Shown one piece after another: positions 34,601 through 43,789 of a stretch of 64,000 bases of DNA. The DNA comes from Enterovibrio sp051650965 (GTDB lineage: Bacteria > Pseudomonadota > Gammaproteobacteria > Enterobacterales > Vibrionaceae): NCBI GenBank assembly GCA_051650965.1, contig JBOFRL010000018.1, positions 17,369 to 81,368 of the forward strand, in the 5' to 3' direction. Position 1 is the stretch's first letter, and each line of letters starts with the position of its first letter. The notes beneath the pieces are model-generated. The model was not told where the DNA came from. It saw nothing but the letters and a program-made list of their open reading frames with translations, and did no database searches. The translations under genes were made by a program, and so were the position numbers.

Positions 34601-35521
34601 CTATTTCATTTTTTTAGATAATTGTTCCATTCCCATCACTAGCATAAAACCCACCACCATCATCACAATGGCCAATAATAGCTGTGATGATTGGCCGGTG
34701 ACCATTTCAAAGCTTTGTGGGGAAAGCACTTTTTCTAGCAGCGGCACTTGCTCGCCCGCAGAGTTGGTGCGAAAAGTGATAGCTTCGCGCCAAGGCCACA
34801 CTTTGCCAAGCGCGCCCACCAAAAGTCCGGTCAAAAATGCAATCGTTAAGCTGCGATATTCGCGCAGTAGCCACGACAATACGTGCGAAAAGCTCAGCAA
34901 GCCGACCACACAGCCAATGGCAAAAATGCCTAAGATACTAAAATCAAAGCCTTTTACCGCGTCAATCACTGGCGAGTACATGCCAAGTAGCAACAAAATA
35001 AAGCTGCCGGAAATGCCGGGCAAAATCATGGCGCAAATCGCAATCGAGCCTGCTAAAAACACCGTAAAAAGGTTAAATTCCAATGTGATAGGGCTTGCGA
35101 TGGTCACAACATAGGCGAGCACGCATCCTAAAATGGCAACGCTTACCTGCGGCCACTTCCATGTATCTATTTGTTTTATCATGTGAATTGCAGAAGCGAC
35201 AATCAATCCAAAAAAGAAGGACCAAATGATCACGGGATACTCTGCCAAAGCAAAAGAAACTGCTTTTGCAAACAACAAGATAGAGGTCAAAATCCCCGTT
35301 ATTAGGCAAACTAAAAAGCTGCCGTTAATGTGCTGCCAAACATGGCGCCCGCCATGCTGCTTAAAAAGCGAAAAAAGCGACGGGTTGATGCGGCGAATAC
35401 TTTCAAGCAGCGTATCGTAAATACCTGTTATAAAAGCAATTGTTCCGCCTGACACGCCAGGCACAACATCCGCGGCCCCCATCGCCATCCCTTTTAGCAC
35501 TGTAAGAATATTCTGTTTCAT
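34601..35521 (-). CDS. DUF368 family undecaprenyl-phosphate transporter
   Basis: A 306-residue polytopic inner-membrane protein with about eight to ten hydrophobic segments. The family hallmark near the N-terminus, KGMAMGAADVVPGVSGGTIAF, and the mirrored internal motif MILPGISGSFILLLLG are both present. DUF368 proteins (PopT in recent work, including a Vibrio member) are linked to recycling of undecaprenyl phosphate across the membrane for peptidoglycan and other surface polymers. The start at 35521 gives the standard N-terminus; longer in-frame starts add an unsupported extension. It precedes the chitinase gene but is separated by 215 bases and a hairpin. Confidence 0.88.
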   Translation of the reverse strand: MKQNILTVLKGMAMGAADVVPGVSGGTIAFITGIYDTLLESIRRINPSLFSLFKQHGGRHVWQHINGSFLVCLITGILTSILLFAKAVSFALAEYPVIIWSFFFGLIVASAIHMIKQIDTWKWPQVSVAILGCVLAYVVTIASPITLEFNLFTVFLAGSIAICAMILPGISGSFILLLLGMYSPVIDAVKGFDFSILGIFAIGCVVGLLSFSHVLSWLLREYRSLTIAFLTGLLVGALGKVWPWREAITFRTNSAGEQVPLLEKVLSPQSFEMVTGQSSQLLLAIVMMVVGFMLVMGMEQLSKKMK

Positions 35522-35869
35522 TGTCTTCGTCATACGTTTAAAAAAGAAGATTATACATTGTAAGCCCTGCTTTTTTAGATGAAAAAACACCCAAATAGCG
35601 TGAATGGTGCGATGATTTTTTTAACCGCTAATCATCATTTTTAATATATTTCAAGCGCTTAATTTTCATCAGCCAAACTTAACCGGCAAAAGCACGATCT
35701 TAATCCCAAAGTAGGCGATTTATCACGCGATCACGCTTTAAATTGGCCTTTAATTTGCGAATTCCACTTGTTAAGCACGGCCATATAACACAATATACAG
35801 GACAATTTAGACAAATCATAACTAAATGCTGTGTTCAGGCTTTTTTTATGGAGTAACAAAGGTATCTGT
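35522..35869. other. Divergent intergenic region upstream of nrdD
   Basis: This 348-base AT-rich region lies between the divergent DUF368 and nrdD genes. No gene is visible. It carries two candidate NrdR boxes (listed separately) and the nrdD ribosome binding site AAAGG about 8 bases before 35870. An FNR site would be expected for an anaerobic gene, but I found no convincing copy. Confidence 0.45.
35788..35834 (+). promoter_or_regulatory. Pair of candidate NrdR boxes upstream of nrdD
   Basis: The first box, ACACAATATACAGGAC (35788-35803), matches the core of the NrdR consensus ACACWATATWTWGTGT. The second (35819-35834), read on the minus strand, is ACACAGCATTTAGTTA, with about three or four mismatches. 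Their starts are 31 bases apart, close to three helical turns, the usual NrdR pair spacing. The first is convincing, the second weaker. Confidence 0.5.
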
Positions 35870-37990
35870 ATGAAATTGACCGTAATAAAACGTGATGGCA
35901 CAAAAGTTGCGTTTGATCGCGATAGAATTCAAGCCGCTATTGAAAGCGCGAGCACTCAAATAACGCCGCAATTGGCAACTTATGCGCGCGATGTTGCACT
36001 TGCGCTGGAGCTTAAGCTGCAAGATCAAAGCGAGGTTGAAATCGCACAGATCCAATGCTTGGTCGAAAATGAGCTTATGCAAGGCCCGTTTAAAGAGATC
36101 GCGCGATCCTATATCGAATACCGCCATGATCGCGATGTGGCGCGGGAAAAGCAGAGCAAATTAACAAAAGAAATTGAAGGACTTATACAAGAAAGCAATG
36201 CCGAGCTGCTAAACGAAAACGCCAATAAAGATGGCAAAGTGATCCCAACACAGCGCGATCTTCTTGCCGGCATTATCGCCAAGCACTATGCAAAAAATTA
36301 TCTTTTGCCCAAAGATGTCGTGCAAGCGCACGAAAGCGGCGATATTCATTATCATGATCTCGATTATGCGCCGTTTTTCCCAATGTTTAACTGCATGCTG
36401 ATCGATCTCGAAGGCATGTTGACTCAAGGCTTTAAGATGGGAAATGCAGAAATTGAGACGCCTAAATCAATTTCAACCGCAACTGCCGTCACCGCGCAAA
36501 TTATTGCCCAAGTTGCCAGCCATATTTACGGCGGCACCACCATCAACCGCATCGATGAAGTGCTAGCCGATTACGTGCGCGCCAGCTTTGAAAAGCAGCT
36601 TGCCATCGCGAAAAAGTGGGGCATTGCCGATCCGCACGCATTTGCCACCGAAAGCACCGAAAAAGAGTGCTACGACGCCTTTCAATCGCTGGAATATGAA
36701 GTCAATACGCTGCACACCGCCAATGGGCAGACGCCTTTTGTGACATTTGGCTTTGGCCTTGGCACCAGCTGGGAGTCGCGCCTCATTCAGCAATCGATTC
36801 TAAAAAATCGCATCGCAGGGCTTGGCAAAAACAAAAAAACAGCCGTGTTCCCTAAACTGGTTTTTGCTATTAAAACAGGGCTTAACCAGCAAAAAGGCGA
36901 TCCTAACTACGATATCAAACAGTTAGCGCTCGAATGCGCTTCAAAAAGAATGTATCCGGACATTTTAAACTACGAACAAATCGTAGAAAAAACCGGCTCT
37001 TTTAAAACTCCGATGGGTTGCCGTTCATTTTTAAACAAATACGAAGAAAATGGCCAGCAAATCCACGAAGGTCGCAACAATTTAGGCGTGATCAGCCTGA
37101 ATTTACCGCGCATTGCGCTGCAAGCTGATGGCAGTTTAGAGCGCTTTTATGTTTTGCTGGATGAAAAACTGACCATTGCGCGCAAAGCGCTCGAGACGCG
37201 GATCAGCCGCCTTGAAAATGTGAAAGCCTCGGTGGCGCCAATTTTGTACATGGAAGGGGCGTGCGGCGTGCGTCTTAAAGCGCATGAGCCGATAGCGCAG
37301 ATCTTCAAGCATGGCCGCGCCTCCATTTCACTGGGTTACATCGGTATCCACGAAACCATTACTGCACTGTTTGGCAGCGAGACGCATCCTTTTGATGATG
37401 AAAATCTGCGCCAGCAAGGGCTGAAAATTGTGCAGCACATGCGCCAAGCTGTTGAAAAATGGAAAAAAGAGACCGGCTACGCGTTTAGCTTGTACGCAAC
37501 GCCCAGCGAAAACTTATGCAGCCGTTTTTGCCAAATTGACGCCAAAGAATTTGGCCTCATCCCAGGCGTGACCGACAAAGGCTACTACACCAACAGTTTT
37601 CACTTAGACGTGCAAAAACAAGTTGATCCCTACGCGAAAATTGATTTCGAGCGCGGCTACCCAGAGCTCTCTAGCGGCGGATTTATCTGCTACGGCGAGT
37701 TCCCCAATATGCAAAACAACATTGAAGCACTCGAAGATGTCTGGGATTATAGCCACAAACACGTTCCTTATTATGGAACCAACTCGCCAATCGACGAATG
37801 CTATGAATGTGGTTTCACCGGAGAATTCTCCTGCACCAGCAAAGGCTTTGTCTGCCCAGCTTGCGCAAATCACGACCAAGCCAAGGTATCCGTAACCCGA
37901 CGCGTATGCGGATATTTAGGCAGCCCAGACGCTCGCCCCTTTAACAGCGGTAAGCAAGAAGAAGTTAAACGTCGCGTTAAGCATTTATAA
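35870..37990 (+). CDS. nrdD: Anaerobic ribonucleoside-triphosphate reductase
   Basis: Class III ribonucleotide reductase making dNTPs without oxygen, using formate and a glycyl radical. It has 706 residues (E. coli 712). Seen: an N-terminal ATP-cone (about 1-90, VIKRDGTKVAFD), LLNENANKDGKVIPTQRD, the catalytic core, a zinc site CYECGFTGEF...CPAC near the C-terminus, and the glycyl radical segment VCGYLGSPDARPF. The start at 35870 follows AAAGG; an upstream GTG at 35831 is rejected for lack of homology. nrdG follows after four bases. Control by NrdR is suggested by the upstream boxes. Confidence 0.97.
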   Translation: MKLTVIKRDGTKVAFDRDRIQAAIESASTQITPQLATYARDVALALELKLQDQSEVEIAQIQCLVENELMQGPFKEIARSYIEYRHDRDVAREKQSKLTKEIEGLIQESNAELLNENANKDGKVIPTQRDLLAGIIAKHYAKNYLLPKDVVQAHESGDIHYHDLDYAPFFPMFNCMLIDLEGMLTQGFKMGNAEIETPKSISTATAVTAQIIAQVASHIYGGTTINRIDEVLADYVRASFEKQLAIAKKWGIADPHAFATESTEKECYDAFQSLEYEVNTLHTANGQTPFVTFGFGLGTSWESRLIQQSILKNRIAGLGKNKKTAVFPKLVFAIKTGLNQQKGDPNYDIKQLALECASKRMYPDILNYEQIVEKTGSFKTPMGCRSFLNKYEENGQQIHEGRNNLGVISLNLPRIALQADGSLERFYVLLDEKLTIARKALETRISRLENVKASVAPILYMEGACGVRLKAHEPIAQIFKHGRASISLGYIGIHETITALFGSETHPFDDENLRQQGLKIVQHMRQAVEKWKKETGYAFSLYATPSENLCSRFCQIDAKEFGLIPGVTDKGYYTNSFHLDVQKQVDPYAKIDFERGYPELSSGGFICYGEFPNMQNNIEALEDVWDYSHKHVPYYGTNSPIDECYECGFTGEFSCTSKGFVCPACANHDQAKVSVTRRVCGYLGSPDARPFNSGKQEEVKRRVKHL

Positions 37991-37994
37991 GCAC

Positions 37995-38531
37995 ATGAAT
38001 TATCACAAATATTATCCCATCGATGTGGTGAATGGCCCTGGGACTCGCTGCACGCTGTTTGTTGCTGGCTGCGAGCACCAATGCAAAGGATGCTACAACC
38101 AGAGCACTTGGTCGGTTAACTCCGGCCAAGCCTATGACAAGGCGCTTGAGGACAAAATCATCAGTGATCTCAAGGATCCGCGCATTCGCCGCCGCGGTCT
38201 GTCGCTTTCGGGCGGCGATCCGCTCCATCCGGCCAATGTTGCAACAATTTTACAGCTGGTGCAGCGCGTAAAAAATGAGTGCCCTGACAAAGACATCTGG
38301 CTGTGGAGTGGCTATCGTTATATCGAGCTCAATCACATACAGCACGCTGTTTTGTCGTATGTTGATGTTTTTATTGATGGAAAATTTGTCAAAGCGCAAG
38401 CCGATCCGCGTCTACTGTGGCGCGGCAGCAGCAACCAAGTTGTGCATTATCTGTCGCAAAACCGTAAAGAATTTGCACAGGAAGAGAAACAAATGCAACG
38501 CGATGACTATTCAATAGAAACAACCATTTGA
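37995..38531 (+). CDS. nrdG: Anaerobic ribonucleotide reductase activase
   Basis: Radical-SAM enzyme that generates the glycyl radical on NrdD. The [4Fe-4S] motif is Cys26-x3-Cys30-x2-Cys33 (GCEHQCKGC), followed by LSGGDPLHPAN. The protein has 178 residues, about 24 more than E. coli NrdG; the extra length is a polar C-terminal tail (KQMQRDDYSIETTI region) of unclear value. It starts four bases after nrdD and is cotranscribed and probably coupled. Confidence 0.95.
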   Translation: MNYHKYYPIDVVNGPGTRCTLFVAGCEHQCKGCYNQSTWSVNSGQAYDKALEDKIISDLKDPRIRRRGLSLSGGDPLHPANVATILQLVQRVKNECPDKDIWLWSGYRYIELNHIQHAVLSYVDVFIDGKFVKAQADPRLLWRGSSNQVVHYLSQNRKEFAQEEKQMQRDDYSIETTI

Positions 38532-38629
38532 AATAATAGCTACAACCAAATTTTCTTTTACGCTGATCACTGACATGATCAACGTCTAAGCTATTTTTAC
38601 ATTTCCCATTGAACATGAAGGACATGAAA

Positions 38630-39187
38630 ATGATCAACACCATGATTAAGCCATTTAAAGCAACAGCTTACAAGGAAGGCAAATTTGTTGAAGTAACAGA
38701 AAAAGACGTTCTAGGAAAATGGTCGGTATTTTTCTTCTACCCTGCTGATTTCACTTTTGTTTGCCCAACTGAATTGGGTGATCTTGCTGATCACTACCAA
38801 GAGCTGCAAAAACGTGGTGTTGAGGTTTACTCAGTTTCTACTGACACGCATTTCACGCACAAAGCATGGCACGATAGCTCAGAAACTATCAACAAAATCA
38901 AATACTTCATGCTTGGCGACCAAGCTGGCCACATCACCAACAACTTCGGCGTAATGCGTCAAGGTCAAGGTCTTGCTGATCGCGCAACTTTCATCATCGA
39001 CCCACAAGGCGTGATCCAAGCGATGGAAATCACTGCTGAAGGCATCGGCCGTAACGCAGAAGAGTTAGTGCGTAAAGTTAAAGCCGCTCAATATGTTGCC
39101 GCACACCCAGGCGAAGTTTGCCCAGCCAAATGGCAAGAAGGTGAAAAGACGCTTGCGCCTTCACTGGATCTTGTTGGAAAAATCTAA
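38630..39187 (+). CDS. ahpC: Alkyl hydroperoxide reductase subunit C
   Basis: A typical 2-Cys peroxiredoxin reducing H2O2 and organic peroxides, recycled by AhpF. At 185 residues it closely follows E. coli AhpC (187), with peroxidatic Cys45 in FTFVCPTE and resolving Cys164 in GEVCPAKW. The start at 38630 is selected from several in-frame options because AAGGA (38618-38622) is 7 bases upstream and the product begins MINTMIKPF, as in E. coli. ahpF follows after a 132-base gap that contains a terminator-like hairpin. I see no clear OxyR site upstream. Confidence 0.97.
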   Translation: MINTMIKPFKATAYKEGKFVEVTEKDVLGKWSVFFFYPADFTFVCPTELGDLADHYQELQKRGVEVYSVSTDTHFTHKAWHDSSETINKIKYFMLGDQAGHITNNFGVMRQGQGLADRATFIIDPQGVIQAMEITAEGIGRNAEELVRKVKAAQYVAAHPGEVCPAKWQEGEKTLAPSLDLVGKI

Positions 39188-39226
39188 TTTTCCAAGCCAT
39201 CTAAATTCATACTGAATATTTATAAA

Positions 39227-39272
39227 TTCAACAAGTTGTCTTTTTGCACGAAAGCAGCTTGTTGAACTTTTT
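39227..39272 (+). terminator. Terminator/attenuator between ahpC and ahpF
   Basis: A 12-bp stem with one G-T pair (TTCAACAAGTTG at 39227-39238, CAGCTTGTTGAA at 39255-39266) is followed by CTTTTTG. In this position it would let ahpC be made in excess over ahpF by partial termination. Confidence 0.75.
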
Positions 39273-39319
39273 GTTATCAACAGTGACCATTATTCATTAA
39301 TAAACAAAAGGTTTTGTGT

Positions 39320-40888
39320 ATGTTAGACAGTAACATTACTCAACAGCTTGATCAGTACCTCGCGCATCTCAAAAATGAAGTTCATTTGGTGGTCAGTCTT
39401 GATGATAGTAAAGCGGCGCAAGAGATCTTAACGTTAGCCAATGAAATCGCTGCGTTAAGTCCGCTGATCAAGGTGAGCCGAGATGATAACGCAAGTAGCC
39501 GCAAGCCTGTCATGGCGGTGGTGGATCAGGCAAAAAATACGGCGATCACCTTTGCCGGCCTGCCGATGGGACACGAATTCACTTCGCTAGTGCTGGCGCT
39601 GCTGCACACGGGCGGCCATCCCATGAAGCTTGACGACGCTACTATCTCACAAATCAAAGCGTTAGATAAGAAATGCGACGTTGAAGTTTTTATTTCTCTG
39701 TCTTGCCAAAATTGCCCAGATGTCGTGCAAGCATTTAACATGCTAAGCGCTTTAAATCCGCTAATTCGTACCACGATGATTGATGGGGCTTTATTTCAAG
39801 ATGAAGTCAAACAACGCGACATTTTAGCGGTGCCAAGTGTCTTTATTAACGGCGAATTGTTTGGCCAAGGGCGCATGAGTTTGCCAGAAATTTTGTCCAA
39901 ACTCGATAGCCAAGCGGCGCAAAAAATGGCCGCGAGCCTTAACGATAAAGCGCCTTACGACGTGTTGGTCGTGGGCGGAGGTCCTGCTGGCGTTGCGGCG
40001 GCGGTCTATGCGGCGCGTAAAGGGATCCGCACTGGCGTTGTGGCGCAGCGCATTGGCGGGCAAGTGCTTGATACGATGGCGATTGAAAACTTCATTTCAG
40101 TTAAACATACCGAAGGGCCAAGGCTTGCGTCAGATCTTCACGCACACCTTAAAGAGTATGGCGTTGATATCATTGCAGATCAGCAAGTGCAATCGCTAAA
40201 AGGTCTCGAAAAAAATAGCGATGGAAAAATTCATGTTGCGCTACAAAGCGGCGCAACGTTGAGCAGCGAAGCGGTGATTTTGGCGCCTGGCGCGCGCTGG
40301 CGTGAAATGGGCGTGCCCGGCGAGCAGCAGTATCGCAACAAGGGCGTGGCGTTTTGCCCGCACTGTGACGGCCCACTGTTTAAAGGACAAAAAATTGCGG
40401 TGATCGGCGGCGGCAACTCCGGCATTGAAGCGGCTATCGACCTTGCGGGGATCGCTTCTTTTGTCACGGTTTTAGAGTTTGCTGATACTCTGCGCGCAGA
40501 TAAAGTTTTGATTAATAAAGCGAACTCTTTGCCAAACGTCAAAATCATCACCATGGCGAAAACGCTTGCGGTGCTTGGCGACGGTAAACGCGTTACAGGG
40601 CTTGATTACAAAGATCTTCGCACCGATAAAGTCGAACACCTTGAATTATCTGGCATATTTGTACAGATTGGCCTTGTTCCTAACACCGAGTGGCTGAAAG
40701 ATTCGCACATTGCGCTAACTCCGCGCGGTGAAATCGAAATTGGCCTGCACGGTGAAACCAATTTGGCTGGCGTTTTTGCAGCAGGGGACGCGACAACTGT
40801 GCCTTATAAGCAAATAATTATCGCAATGGGCGAGGGAGCAAAGGCGAGCCTCGGTGCATTTGATTATTTGATCAGAAAGCAGCGTTAA
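39320..40888 (+). CDS. ahpF: Alkyl hydroperoxide reductase subunit F
   Basis: A 522-residue flavoprotein passing electrons from NADH to AhpC. The N-terminal double-thioredoxin domain (1-195) has its CxxC in SLSCQNCPDV. The thioredoxin-reductase-like part binds FAD (VVGGGPAGVAAAVYAARKG) and NAD (AVIGGGNSGIEAAIDLAG), with a redox CxxC in FCPHCDGPLF. The end, AAGDATTVPYKQIIIAMGEG, is canonical. The ATG at 39320 follows AAAAGG by 8 bases; a TTG two codons earlier is less likely. Length is that of E. coli AhpF (521). Confidence 0.97.
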   Translation: MLDSNITQQLDQYLAHLKNEVHLVVSLDDSKAAQEILTLANEIAALSPLIKVSRDDNASSRKPVMAVVDQAKNTAITFAGLPMGHEFTSLVLALLHTGGHPMKLDDATISQIKALDKKCDVEVFISLSCQNCPDVVQAFNMLSALNPLIRTTMIDGALFQDEVKQRDILAVPSVFINGELFGQGRMSLPEILSKLDSQAAQKMAASLNDKAPYDVLVVGGGPAGVAAAVYAARKGIRTGVVAQRIGGQVLDTMAIENFISVKHTEGPRLASDLHAHLKEYGVDIIADQQVQSLKGLEKNSDGKIHVALQSGATLSSEAVILAPGARWREMGVPGEQQYRNKGVAFCPHCDGPLFKGQKIAVIGGGNSGIEAAIDLAGIASFVTVLEFADTLRADKVLINKANSLPNVKIITMAKTLAVLGDGKRVTGLDYKDLRTDKVEHLELSGIFVQIGLVPNTEWLKDSHIALTPRGEIEIGLHGETNLAGVFAAGDATTVPYKQIIIAMGEGAKASLGAFDYLIRKQR

Positions 40889-40894
40889 TTAACG

Positions 40895-40919
40895 GATCTG
40901 CGGCGAAACGGCGCAGATC
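40895..40919. repeat. Hairpin-forming sequence after ahpF
   Basis: Stem GATCTGCG / CGCAGATC (40895-40902, 40912-40919), with inner CG/CG pairs, lies a few bases past the ahpF stop. No T-run follows, so it may be a 3'-end stabilising structure or a weak terminator. Confidence 0.5.
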
Positions 40920-41090
40920 AGCGCTTAACAACTTTACAAATATTTTAGTGGCGATAAGGTAATTATATTTTCAAGCAACAAAGTACTATGAATTGGCTAA
41001 TAAAATTGCCAGTAAGTTACTATTTTGCCAAGTTGGATTAATTATTATCTTATCGTCTTTTTATTTGTTTAAGGCACAGAGGTTATTAGC

Positions 41091-42095
41091 ATGTTTAAAT
41101 CATTTTTTGGAGACCGCCGCTGGTGGCCATGGTCTTTGCTCGGCTCAGCGCTGATCTTGCTAGTAACGTGGTACAAGGTCGAAGTTGATGTGCAAGTCAA
41201 TGAATGGTTTGGATCTTTTTATAACTTGGTACAAACCGCGCTCACAGCGCCCAACAGCGTCACCTTCGCGCAATTTATCGCGGAATGCATTGATTTCTTT
41301 AGCATTGTTTCGGTTTATATCGTCATTGCCGTCGCGCTAGAATTTTTCATTCGCCACTACGTATTTCGCTGGCGCAGCGCAATGAACAGCTATTACATGC
41401 AACATTGGCACAAAATCCGCCACATTGAAGGCGCGTCGCAGCGCGTTCAAGAAGATACCATGCGTTTTGCCAAGATTGTTGAGGCGCTTGGCGTGAGCCT
41501 AATGCAGTCGATCATGACGCTGATCGCCTTTTTGCCGATCCTTTGGACATTAAGCGCGCATGTTACAGAGCTGCCGTGGCTTGGCCACGTCGAGCGGCCT
41601 TTAGTTTATCTTGCTATTTTTTCAGCGCTTTTTGGCACCATGCTGCTCGCTGTCGTTGGGATCAAATTGCCGGGGCTTGAGTTTAATAATCAAAAAGTTG
41701 AGGCTGCCTACCGCAAAGAGTTGGTCCTTGGCGAAGATCATCAGCAGCGCGCGCATCCAGAAACGGTCGCCGAGCTTTTCTCTAATGTCAGACGCAACTA
41801 CTTTATCCTCTACCGCCACTACCTCTATTTTGATATTGCAAAATGGTCGTACATTCAATCAACGGTGATTGTGCCTTACATTTTCTTAGGCCCGACTATC
41901 ATTGCCGGCACGATAACACTCGGCGTATTGCAGCAGATCCTGCGCGCATTTGGCCGAGTTGAAGAGTCCTTTCAATTCCTCGTGCACTCTTGGAGCACTG
42001 TGGTCGAATTAATGTCTATTTACAAACGGTTAAAAGCGTTTGAGCAACAAATCGATCACGCACTGCTTGATCCCAATGTAGAGCCAGCCCCTTAA
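41091..42095 (+). CDS. SbmA/BacA-like peptide transporter, N-terminally short
   Basis: A 334-residue inner-membrane protein of the SbmA/BacA family, proton-driven importers of antimicrobial peptides (microcins, Bac7) and bleomycin. Motifs shared with E. coli SbmA include HYVFRWRSAMNSYYM, EGASQRVQEDTMRFA, MTLIAFLPILWTLSAHV, VVGIKLPGLEFNNQKVEAAYRKELV and WSTVVELMSIYKRL. E. coli SbmA has 406 residues. Here the shared start MFKSFF jumps almost directly to the segment that lies about 75 residues further on in SbmA, so the region of its first membrane helices is missing. A GAGG ribosome binding site supports this start. Either a natural short family member or an internal deletion; transport function is therefore uncertain. 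Confidence 0.85.
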   Translation: MFKSFFGDRRWWPWSLLGSALILLVTWYKVEVDVQVNEWFGSFYNLVQTALTAPNSVTFAQFIAECIDFFSIVSVYIVIAVALEFFIRHYVFRWRSAMNSYYMQHWHKIRHIEGASQRVQEDTMRFAKIVEALGVSLMQSIMTLIAFLPILWTLSAHVTELPWLGHVERPLVYLAIFSALFGTMLLAVVGIKLPGLEFNNQKVEAAYRKELVLGEDHQQRAHPETVAELFSNVRRNYFILYRHYLYFDIAKWSYIQSTVIVPYIFLGPTIIAGTITLGVLQQILRAFGRVEESFQFLVHSWSTVVELMSIYKRLKAFEQQIDHALLDPNVEPAP

Positions 42096-42103
42096 CCTGC
42101 CTT

Positions 42104-42135
42104 TGCCTTGGCTTAGCGCCAAGGCACTATTTTTA
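42104..42135 (+). terminator. Terminator after the SbmA-like gene
   Basis: Stem TGCCTTGGC / GCCAAGGCA (42104-42112, 42118-42126) with the loop TTAGC, followed by CTATTTTTATT. Confidence 0.85.
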
Positions 42136-42270
42136 TTAGAATTTTTCCTTACCTTGTGCACGATCTTGTCAAATATAAGACGGTAAAGCTTGCATGCACA
42201 TTTCACTTTTATTCTATAGTGAGTGTTAGTGCAGCAGGGATGATGCCAAAGCGGCAAGGAGATCGCGCTA

Positions 42271-43734
42271 ATGAAAATGGTTTGGTTTAGAAAAGATTTA
42301 CGGATCAAAGATAACCATGCGCTTACTCGCGCTTGTCAATCCAACGAACCTGTCATTGCCATCTATTTTGCTACGCCGAAACAGTGGCAAGATCACGCCT
42401 GCGCTCCCATACAGATTGATCTTATCCACCGCAGGCTACTGATCTTAAAGCATGAGCTTGAAGCGCTAAACATTCCGCTGCTCATCCGCACCGTGCCTTA
42501 TTTCACCGACACTCACGACACTTTGGTCAATTTGTGCCAGAAATATCAGATCACGGATGTCTATTGCACAAAAGAGTACGAATTCAACGAGTTAGATAGG
42601 GATAACGCCCTTGCTGGGCGGCTGAGTTTGACCGGCACAACGCTGCACAGCTGCGAGCAAAAAAGCCTGCTTGCGCCTAACGCCGTTAAAACTGGCGACG
42701 GCAAGCCGTACCGTATTTTTACGCCCTTTAAGCACGCTTATTTAAAAGCCATGGTGCAGACAGATCTGGCGCCGATTGGTGCGCCGCTTCCGGTGACGCC
42801 GAGCCGTGAAACGCAGCTTTTATTGCAAAAAAATCATAATAAAGAGTTTGATTTTCGCTATCCGCGCCGCGACTCTATCGACTGGCCGGTCGATGATCGC
42901 ACCATTTTGCAGCGCCTGCACGATTTTTGCAGTTTTCGCATCACGCAGTACCACACTGACCGCGATTTTCCGGGCAGCCACGGCACAAGCCTTTTGTCGC
43001 CGTATCTGGCGATCGGCGCGCTATCGCCACGTCAATGCTTCGCGAGACTTTTAGCCGAATATCCGCACGTGCTCAGCGAGCAAAAAACTGGCCCTTCAGT
43101 TTGGCTTTCTGAGCTGATCTGGCGCGATTTCTATCAGCAGATCAGCGCTCATAACGCCATGATCAGCAAAGGAAAAGCCTTTATCCCTTGGACAGATCGC
43201 ATCGAGTGGCAACGCAACGAGCTATTATTTGAGCGCTGGAAACAGGGTAAAACGGGATTTCCTATCATTGATGCCGCGATGCGCCAGCTCAAGGAGATCG
43301 GCTGGATGCACAATCGGCTGCGCATGGTGGTGGCCAGCTTTTTAGTTAAAGATCTGCACATCGACTGGCGCTGGGGCGAGCGTTATTTTTTGTCGCAGCT
43401 GATCGATGGCGATTTTGCGTCCAATAATGGCGGCTGGCAATGGTGCGCCTCGACGGGCGCTGACGCGCAGCCCTATTTTCGGATCATGAATCCGCATTTG
43501 CAAAGCAAACGCTTTGATCCTAAAGGCCGTTTTATTCGCGCGTGGGTTAAAGAGCTTTCACCTTTGCCTGAGCATGCGCTGCATGAGCCGCACAGCTGGG
43601 CGGCCAAGCAAAACATGACGCTGAACTATTTTAAGCCTGTTGTCGATCACAACTTAGCCAGCAAAAGGGCGGTGGAGTTATTTAAGCAGGCCAAAGCGAA
43701 AGAAAAGCAGCTGCTGATCAAAAGCGAAGCGTAA
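42271..43734 (+). CDS. phrB: Deoxyribodipyrimidine photolyase (class I CPD)
   Basis: A blue-light flavoenzyme repairing cyclobutane pyrimidine dimers. The 487-residue protein (E. coli 472) has an N-terminal antenna domain (about 1-135, VWFRKDLRIKDNHAL) and a C-terminal FAD domain with SELIWRDFYQQI, GFPIIDAAMRQL, WMHNRLRMVVASFL, DGDFASNNGGWQWCASTG and ADAQPYFRIMNP, all diagnostic of class I CPD photolyase. A strong AAGGAGA ribosome binding site precedes it. It stands between the SbmA-like gene and a convergent AstE-like gene. Confidence 0.95.
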   Translation: MKMVWFRKDLRIKDNHALTRACQSNEPVIAIYFATPKQWQDHACAPIQIDLIHRRLLILKHELEALNIPLLIRTVPYFTDTHDTLVNLCQKYQITDVYCTKEYEFNELDRDNALAGRLSLTGTTLHSCEQKSLLAPNAVKTGDGKPYRIFTPFKHAYLKAMVQTDLAPIGAPLPVTPSRETQLLLQKNHNKEFDFRYPRRDSIDWPVDDRTILQRLHDFCSFRITQYHTDRDFPGSHGTSLLSPYLAIGALSPRQCFARLLAEYPHVLSEQKTGPSVWLSELIWRDFYQQISAHNAMISKGKAFIPWTDRIEWQRNELLFERWKQGKTGFPIIDAAMRQLKEIGWMHNRLRMVVASFLVKDLHIDWRWGERYFLSQLIDGDFASNNGGWQWCASTGADAQPYFRIMNPHLQSKRFDPKGRFIRAWVKELSPLPEHALHEPHSWAAKQNMTLNYFKPVVDHNLASKRAVELFKQAKAKEKQLLIKSEA

Positions 43735-43772
43735 AAAAACGCAGATACACTTAAATCTAAGAGATATCTGCG
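43733..43772 (-). terminator. Terminator of the AstE-like gene
   Basis: Stem CGCAGATA / TATCTGCG (43740-43747, 43765-43772). On the minus strand it is followed by seven T (A-run at 43733-43739, which overlaps the phrB stop codon). Confidence 0.7.
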
Positions 43773-43789
43773 GATTTAAATTTACTTAA

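Noticed and set aside
35831..35869. GTG start 13 codons upstream of nrdD
   Set aside because: The extra residues match nothing in NrdD, overlap a candidate NrdR box, and the ATG at 35870 has a better ribosome binding site.
38560..38585. Inverted repeat TGATCA...TGATCA before ahpC as an FNR or OxyR site
   Set aside because: It lacks the FNR spacing and the OxyR tetranucleotide pattern; too weak to list.
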